A program made the position numbers and the translations under genes. 57,147 nucleotides of DNA from Planctomycetota bacterium. Lineage in GTDB: Bacteria > Planctomycetota > Planctomycetia > Planctomycetales > Planctomycetaceae. The DNA is taken from assembly GCA_027623235.1 (NCBI GenBank), contig JAQBVJ010000035.1, positions 1 to 57,147 of the forward strand, written 5' to 3'. Shown piece by piece: positions 52,579 through 57,147 of the stretch. Positions within the stretch are counted from its first letter, which is position 1. Each line of letters begins with the position of its first letter. The notes below the pieces were generated by a model, which ran no database searches, was not told where the DNA came from, and saw only the letters and a list, made by a program, of their open reading frames with translations.

Positions 52579-52851
52579 TTACAGAGAATCGAATGCGTCG
52601 ATGTCGCCCTCTGATCGAGGCGGCTGTTGAGCGGACATCCAGCCGGAATCCTCGGCGGACGCGACGCCCGGAATCTGTCGCAGCTCGTCGAGCGTGCCGG
52701 ACCAGCGGCCGGTCACGGTGCCGATCATTTCGAGAATCGACTCCACTTCGAACCCGGCAGCCGAGAGTGACTTTGCGGCCAGCGCCACGTCGGCGCTGTC
52801 TCCGATCGTGACGACGACTTCGCGGTCAGATGGTGGGTTCAGGTGAGGCAT
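52579..52851 (-). CDS. Small protein resembling an I9-type propeptide/inhibitor
   Basis: A 90-residue protein with a ferredoxin-like pattern: strand VVVTIGDSA, helix VALAAKSLSAAGFEVESIL, strand MIGTVTGRW, helix TLDELRQI, then PGVASAEDSGW, the PGV-x-x-VE-like end typical of subtilisin propeptides and I9 inhibitors. It is transcribed divergently from a subtilisin-type peptidase gene 239 bases away. A separate inhibitor or folding partner for that enzyme is an inference from fold pattern and position. Confidence 0.68.
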   Translation of the reverse strand: MPHLNPPSDREVVVTIGDSADVALAAKSLSAAGFEVESILEMIGTVTGRWSGTLDELRQIPGVASAEDSGWMSAQQPPRSEGDIDAFDSL

Positions 52852-53089
52852 TGATTCTCCAGTTTACGCGGCGAGTCTACTCCGATTTGGGAGGCAGGAC
52901 ACGCGCGCGGTCAGCCTCGTTTTGACATTGCTCTATTGGCGACGGTCGGAATTGAGTTCTCTGGATGTGTGTGTTCTGATGGAAGAATTGCCAGTGCCCA
53001 CGGTACGGTAGAACGTAGAAGCCGGTCTGTCACCCGGCCGTCGTTCCAGCACGCTGGAACTCAGCGGCGAATTCGAGGAGGAAATTCTG

Positions 53090-54571
53090 ATGGCGAAGAA
53101 GAAAAGTTCAGGACGCAGGAACTCAGGGCGCAGGAGCAGTGCCGCGAAACCCAAATTGGATCCTGTCTCGGCGGCGGGGCTGGACGGCGACATTTCTCAC
53201 GGCGGCGGCGGCGGTGCGGACGCTCCCCAGGCGACGGGGCGAATGATCGTCACCGTCCTGGGCGAAGGCGAATCGGCCATGAAGAATGCCATCAAGGAAG
53301 TTCGTAAACGGGCCGGCGTCTCGAGCGAGCCGATTCGCGCGTCGTCGTTTGGCACGGACGACATGCAGGGACTGGTCGAGCAGGCTCACGACTGCGAGAT
53401 GCTCGTGCTGGACGAATTGGGGATCATCATTGCCAACCTCGACCCCGATCAGTCGGCGGCCATGCCGGTCGGAGCGGCCGGGGCCGCGGCCAGCGGAGTT
53501 GTCAGCGAGCCCGAGTACTGGTGTTACCCGCTGGGGCAGCCCGCCGATTTCAGAGCGGACTATCTGCGAGGTTATCGCGACGCCGTGAACTCGCTTGCCG
53601 GTTCACTGCTGGGTTCCGGCGCAGAAGCGTCGATGGAATCTGCGTCCGTGACCACGGCCGATCTGCTGGCACCGGCCCGGGCGGGAGCCTCGTTCGGGTT
53701 TCGTGATGATGCTTCCTCGACGTGGGGCCTCAAGGCGACGAACGTTGCCGGCTCAAGCTTTTCGGGGCGAGGCATTCGCGTTGCGATCCTGGACAGCGGC
53801 TTCGACGCAAATCATCCAGACTTCCGCGGCCGCTCGATCACAACGGCCGCATTCATTTCGGATCCGTCGCAGTCGGATCGGTCGGCGGGAGATCTGAACG
53901 GCCACGGGACGCACTGCATCGGCACGGCCTGCGGGCCGCGTGATCCGCGGACCGGTGTGAGGGGTTACGGGGTCGCTCATGAGGCGGAGATCTTTTCCGG
54001 GAAAGTCCTCGCTCAGACCGGAGGCGGAGCCTCCGGTGCAGACGGCTGGATTCTGGCGGGAATCGACTGGGCTTTGAGGCAACGCTGCCACGTGATTTCG
54101 ATGTCGCTGGGCGGGCGTCCGACTGGCAGCAGCTACCCTCAGATGTACGACAATGCGGGACGAAAAGCACTGCGGGGAGGCTGCGTCATCGTGGCGGCCG
54201 CAGGTAACGACAGCCGGAGGCCACACAGCACGGCGCCGGTGTCTCGACCGGCCAACTGCCCGGCGATTCTTTCGGTGGCGGCCGTCGATTCGAACCTCGA
54301 CGTCGCGAGCTTTTCGAACCGGGCGGTCCACATGGACGGCGGAGAGATCAACCTGGCCGGCCCTGGCGTCGGCGTTTTCTCCAGCACACCCGGTGGCCGG
54401 CACGGCTTCCTCGATGGAACAAGCCAGGCGACGCCTCACGTGGCAGGAATTCTCGCGCTGGTCGCCGAAGAAACCGGACTGACCGGAGTCGACCTCTATA
54501 AAGAGGTGCGAAGCCGGGCGAAGAGACTGACCGATCCGAAGGACACCGGCAGCGGACTGGCTCGGCTGTAG
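53090..54571 (+). CDS. S8-family (subtilisin-like) serine peptidase
   Basis: A 493-residue subtilase. The catalytic triad is D235 (VAILDSGFDANHPDF), H272 (GHGTHCIGT) and S445 (DGTSQATPHVAG), with the oxyanion Asn373 in AAAGND. The N-terminus has no signal peptide but a very basic tail (KKKSSGRRNSGRRSSAAKPK), a Gly-rich linker and a domain at about 50-120 (GRMIVTVLGEGESAM) that could be a propeptide-like module. GGAGGAAA before the ATG is a strong ribosome site. The lack of a visible signal suggests a cytoplasmic or non-classically exported protease, odd for the family. Confidence 0.93.
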   Translation: MAKKKSSGRRNSGRRSSAAKPKLDPVSAAGLDGDISHGGGGGADAPQATGRMIVTVLGEGESAMKNAIKEVRKRAGVSSEPIRASSFGTDDMQGLVEQAHDCEMLVLDELGIIIANLDPDQSAAMPVGAAGAAASGVVSEPEYWCYPLGQPADFRADYLRGYRDAVNSLAGSLLGSGAEASMESASVTTADLLAPARAGASFGFRDDASSTWGLKATNVAGSSFSGRGIRVAILDSGFDANHPDFRGRSITTAAFISDPSQSDRSAGDLNGHGTHCIGTACGPRDPRTGVRGYGVAHEAEIFSGKVLAQTGGGASGADGWILAGIDWALRQRCHVISMSLGGRPTGSSYPQMYDNAGRKALRGGCVIVAAAGNDSRRPHSTAPVSRPANCPAILSVAAVDSNLDVASFSNRAVHMDGGEINLAGPGVGVFSSTPGGRHGFLDGTSQATPHVAGILALVAEETGLTGVDLYKEVRSRAKRLTDPKDTGSGLARL

Positions 54572-54594
54572 GCCGGAATTCGCGGTTCATCTGT

Positions 54595-54633
54595 CGCCCG
54601 CAGCGCGAGCCCTGAAGGCTCGCGTTCCGGGCG
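54595..54633. repeat. Two-tier perfect hairpin after the subtilisin gene
   Basis: Inner stem CGCGAGCC/GGCTCGCG (54604-54611 with 54617-54624) and outer stem CGCCCG/CGGGCG (54595-54600 with 54628-54633). It lies 24 bases after the stop, with no U-tract. It could end transcription or be a REP-like unit. Confidence 0.65.
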
Positions 54634-54720
54634 ACGATTTCCGCACGTGTACTCGCCGCTTGCCCCTCACCTCTGACCCGTCTACGTTGCCGTCCTGCCA
54701 ACTCAGACAGGAGCAACCGG

Positions 54721-56124
54721 ATGAGCAACGTTCGAGATTTCGGAGCCGTCGGCGACGGCGAAGCCGACGACACCGAGGCGATTCAACACGCGGTCTCTGA
54801 CGGCGAGGGCATTGTCGAGTTTCCGCGCGGCAACTACCGCATTTCAAAGACGATCCTCGTCGATCTGTCGAAAGAGAGCCGAACGTCGCTCGTCGGTCGC
54901 GGCGGGGTCGCAAAGATCGTCATGCACGGTCCCGGGCCGGCGATCTTTCTGAAAGGCTCGCATGCCAGCTCGGCCGACCCAGGTGGCTTCCGACCGGAAG
55001 AGTGGCAGCACGAGCGGATGCCGACGATCGACGGAATCGAAATCGAAGGCCAGCACTTCGAGGCCGACGGAATCCGCATCGTCGGCGTCATGCAGCCGAC
55101 GCTGACCCGCGTACTGATCCGGCAGGTTCGGACGGCGGTCCACGTGACGGACCGGGCGAGAAATCTCATCGTCGACGGCTGCCACTTTTACCACAACACC
55201 GGAGTCGGCATTCACCTCGACCGAGTCAACCTTCACCAGACGATCATCGCCGACTCTCACATCAGCTACTGCCGCCGCGGTGGAATCCGCATCGAGGACA
55301 GCGAGATCCGCAATCTGCAGATCACCGGAAACGACATCGAGTACAACACGAACCGCGTTCACCGCGAGAAGTTTCCCGACGACGATGACCTGCCGACGGC
55401 GGAAATCTACATCGACGTCGTGAATGGAACCGTCCGGGAAGGCACGATTTCCAGCAACACGATTCAGGCTCAGAACAGTCCCAACGGAGCCAACATCCGC
55501 ATGATCGGCTCCGGTCCCGAGGGAACTCACCGCGCGGGCATGTGGACGATTTCCGGCAACCTGATCGGCAGCCAGAGAATCAACGTGCACCTGACCAGCG
55601 TTCGCGGCGTCACGATTTCCGGCAACTATATTTACAGCGGCCATCATCGAAACGTTTTGATTGAGGGCTCGCGAAACGTCGTGCTGGGAGAAAACACGTT
55701 CGGCCACAACCCGGACTACAAAGACAAGGAACTCGCGACCGGCATCCGCATTTCCGATTCCGACAACATCAACCTGAACGGGTTTCTGATTCAGGACGCC
55801 CAGGCGGGACAGCACACGGTCGACAGTGCCGAGCCGATTCAACGAGGCGCACTCGTGGAAATTGTCCGTTGCAAACGAGTCAACATGACCGGCTGTCAGG
55901 TCCTCGACGGAACCCCGACCGGCCTCCTCATCGACGATTGCGAGGACACGCTGGTTTCATCCTGTTCGATCATCGATCAGCGCGAGGACAAGTTGATGAA
56001 AACCGGAGTCGACTGGCGCGGCTCGACGCACGGCAACATGCTTGTCCAGTCGAGAATCGGCGGCGCCGGGAAAGCGGTCGCGGCTCCAGCGGGGTTGGTT
56101 CAATCTGGAAACCTGGCAGATTGA
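54721..56124 (+). CDS. Right-handed beta-helix (pectate lyase superfamily) protein
   Basis: A 467-residue parallel beta-helix protein. The N-terminus NVRDFGAVGDGEADDTEAIQ is the classical start of the pectate-lyase-superfamily/GH28-like module. It is followed by about 12 coils with regular repeats (NLIVDGCHFYHNTGVGIHLD, NLQITGNDIEYN, GVTISGNYIYSG, VVLGENTFGHN). There is no signal peptide, so the polysaccharide it acts on, if any, is met in the cytoplasm or after non-classical export. Phage tail-spike-like binding is an alternative. AGGAG precedes the ATG. It converges on the next gene with only 7 bases between stops. Confidence 0.9.
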   Translation: MSNVRDFGAVGDGEADDTEAIQHAVSDGEGIVEFPRGNYRISKTILVDLSKESRTSLVGRGGVAKIVMHGPGPAIFLKGSHASSADPGGFRPEEWQHERMPTIDGIEIEGQHFEADGIRIVGVMQPTLTRVLIRQVRTAVHVTDRARNLIVDGCHFYHNTGVGIHLDRVNLHQTIIADSHISYCRRGGIRIEDSEIRNLQITGNDIEYNTNRVHREKFPDDDDLPTAEIYIDVVNGTVREGTISSNTIQAQNSPNGANIRMIGSGPEGTHRAGMWTISGNLIGSQRINVHLTSVRGVTISGNYIYSGHHRNVLIEGSRNVVLGENTFGHNPDYKDKELATGIRISDSDNINLNGFLIQDAQAGQHTVDSAEPIQRGALVEIVRCKRVNMTGCQVLDGTPTGLLIDDCEDTLVSSCSIIDQREDKLMKTGVDWRGSTHGNMLVQSRIGGAGKAVAAPAGLVQSGNLAD

Positions 56125-56131
56125 CAGAGGC

Positions 56132-57016
56132 TCAGAACCGTAGCTCGACGCCGTTGATCCAGCTCTGGATATCGACGTCGCCGATTTCGAAGTAGTCGTA
56201 GCCGGTGAAGACTCCCCAGCCGTTGTGCGTCAGGCCGACGGTCGCGCGGCCGTGGAACAGCGAGGCGTCGCCGATTCGGCCCCAGTCGATCACGCTGGTA
56301 ACGACCCACGGGTCGGTCGGGAACCAGTCGGTGCCGTAAGTGAAGTTGAAGCCCGCGTCCGAAGTGCCTCGATCGGCCAGCCAGTTCAATCCAAGCCCGG
56401 TTCGAAACTGCCAGTGGTCGTTCTGAGCGAACCGGTACGTCACGTTGAAATCGCCGGTCCACAGTTCGTCGTGGCCGGTGGAGATTTCTTCGTTGCGGTA
56501 ATTGAACTCGGTGTCGATCCCGATTCGTGAGGCATTCTCCATCAGAATTCGACCGTTGATATGGCGGATGCCGTTGAAGTTGTCTCCGTACTGACCCTGC
56601 AGGACGACGGACGAATCGTGAGCTCCGCTCGGAGCTTTGCTGTCGAGCATGCTGCCGTCGGAGTTCTCGTACGGGTGCTCAGGGAAAAACTGAGGCAGTG
56701 AAAAATCGTCGCGGAGTGCGACATGCGGTCCCCAGAACGGCGATGTCAACGCACCGAAAAAGAACTTGCCGAGAAAGCCGTCGTCGTCATTGTCGTCCCG
56801 GTAATGTCCATTATGGATGTGCTGCGGGTGGCTATCCCGCTCGCGGTCATCGACGTTTTTTCGAGGCGGCGAATCGGGAGATTTCTTTGCGCGTTCTGGC
56901 TCGCTGACTTCAGAGCGGATTCGGTCAAACTCGCCAGCCGGCAATGTATCCCAGGCGGCGGCTAACACTGCAAAGATCAGCAGCGCAATCGGTAGCGGGG
57001 ATTTCTGATGTTTCAT
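56132..57016 (-). CDS. Outer-membrane beta-barrel-like protein, unknown
   Basis: A 294-residue protein. A signal peptide (LPIALLIFAVLAAAWDTLPA) is followed by a charged, His/Asp-rich linker (HPQHIHNGHYRDDNDDDGF) and a C-terminal region of alternating aromatic strands (GIDTEFNYR, DFNVTYRFAQND, HWQFRTGLGLNWLAD, GWGVFTGYDYFEI), ending in GVELRF with the terminal Phe typical of outer-membrane barrels. About 150 residues in the barrel part would give eight strands. No family is recognised. The 67-bp end repeat lies 64 bases upstream of its start. Confidence 0.78.
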   Translation of the reverse strand: MKHQKSPLPIALLIFAVLAAAWDTLPAGEFDRIRSEVSEPERAKKSPDSPPRKNVDDRERDSHPQHIHNGHYRDDNDDDGFLGKFFFGALTSPFWGPHVALRDDFSLPQFFPEHPYENSDGSMLDSKAPSGAHDSSVVLQGQYGDNFNGIRHINGRILMENASRIGIDTEFNYRNEEISTGHDELWTGDFNVTYRFAQNDHWQFRTGLGLNWLADRGTSDAGFNFTYGTDWFPTDPWVVTSVIDWGRIGDASLFHGRATVGLTHNGWGVFTGYDYFEIGDVDIQSWINGVELRF

Positions 57017-57080
57017 CGTCGGCCCGAGGGGCTGGCGTTCGGAAGTCCTGGCGGCGGCGGCTCACTGGTGGGGCGGCAGG

Positions 57081-57147
57081 CTAAGGGACGGCGGCGAAAT
57101 TAAATCGGCATTCTCAGAGACGCTGTGATTGAAAAGACTCCTCAACC
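57081..57147. repeat. Right copy of 67-bp inverted end repeat
   Basis: The exact reverse complement of 4-70, here in the upstream region of the outer-membrane-like gene and ending at the last base of the window. Confidence 0.9.

Noticed and set aside
4..57147. Linear plasmid or phage with terminal inverted repeats
   Set aside because: The content is chromosomal housekeeping and planctomycete accessory genes (purN, tRNA-Gln, comEC) with no replication or packaging genes. 67 bases is also very short for such an end.

Overview
The window is a GC-rich, gene-dense chromosomal segment of a planctomycete, most likely order Planctomycetales. Evidence: two DUF1501 proteins, two DUF1559 pseudopilins, DUF1080 modules fused to a PQQ-type propeller, S8 and Gfo/Idh families of the planctomycete kind, and GC-rich palindromic repeats between genes. 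I support about 50 protein genes, one tRNA-Gln(CTG) and several intrinsic terminators. I see no CRISPR array, insertion sequence, integrase, rRNA or phage module. Both ends carry the same 67-bp sequence in inverted orientation (4-70 and 57081-57147).

Layout. 0.1-6.2 kb: MOSC protein, secreted DUF1326 protein, UbiD-family decarboxylase, an overlapping pair of unknown membrane proteins, and a DUF1501 protein. 6.4-14.3 kb (minus strand): a compact type II secretion/pilus-like operon in the order GspE, three consecutive GspF-like proteins, three pseudopilin-like proteins, then a DUF1559 pseudopilin behind a structured 142-nt leader. No secretin or other outer-membrane part is present. 14.5-18.7 kb: a fatty acid desaturase bracketed by related hairpin repeats, an ankyrin protein, an unknown protein, an isochorismatase-family hydrolase and a small membrane protein. 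18.8-22.9 kb: YjhG/YagF-type dehydratase, a second DUF1559 pseudopilin and a Cys-rich metal-binding-like lipoprotein. 22.9-24.8 kb: a chimeric reading frame joining the N-terminal part of a Gfo/Idh/MocA oxidoreductase to a polytopic membrane protein, cut by an in-frame amber codon. 24.8-33.7 kb: lactonase-type propeller, alpha carbonic anhydrase, second DUF1501, PurN, a beta-hydroxyacid dehydrogenase, a SpoIID/LytB protein, a double zinc-ribbon protein, a CPXCG protein and a PduO-type adenosyltransferase. 33.8-42.8 kb: a large HEAT/TPR protein, an SDR, a DUF1080-STN-like-DUF1080-PQQ-EF-hand protein and a GH88/GH105-like hydrolase (exported carbohydrate breakdown). 42.9-47.7 kb: VOC protein, small membrane protein, Rieske protein, ComEC, tRNA-Gln, DUF1415. 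47.8-57.1 kb: a Cys-rich LPK-repeat secreted protein, a Lys/Pro-rich secreted protein, an M20 peptidase, a BRCT-MerR-TPR protein, an I9-like small protein divergent from a subtilisin, a beta-helix protein and an outer-membrane-like protein.

Most other long reading frames are high-GC shadows. The points most worth a second look are the triple-GspF operon and its structured leader, the amber-truncated gene chimera, the BRCT-MerR-TPR protein, the Cys-rich pentapeptide protein, the subtilisin/I9-like pair, and the repeat families placed at gene 3' ends.
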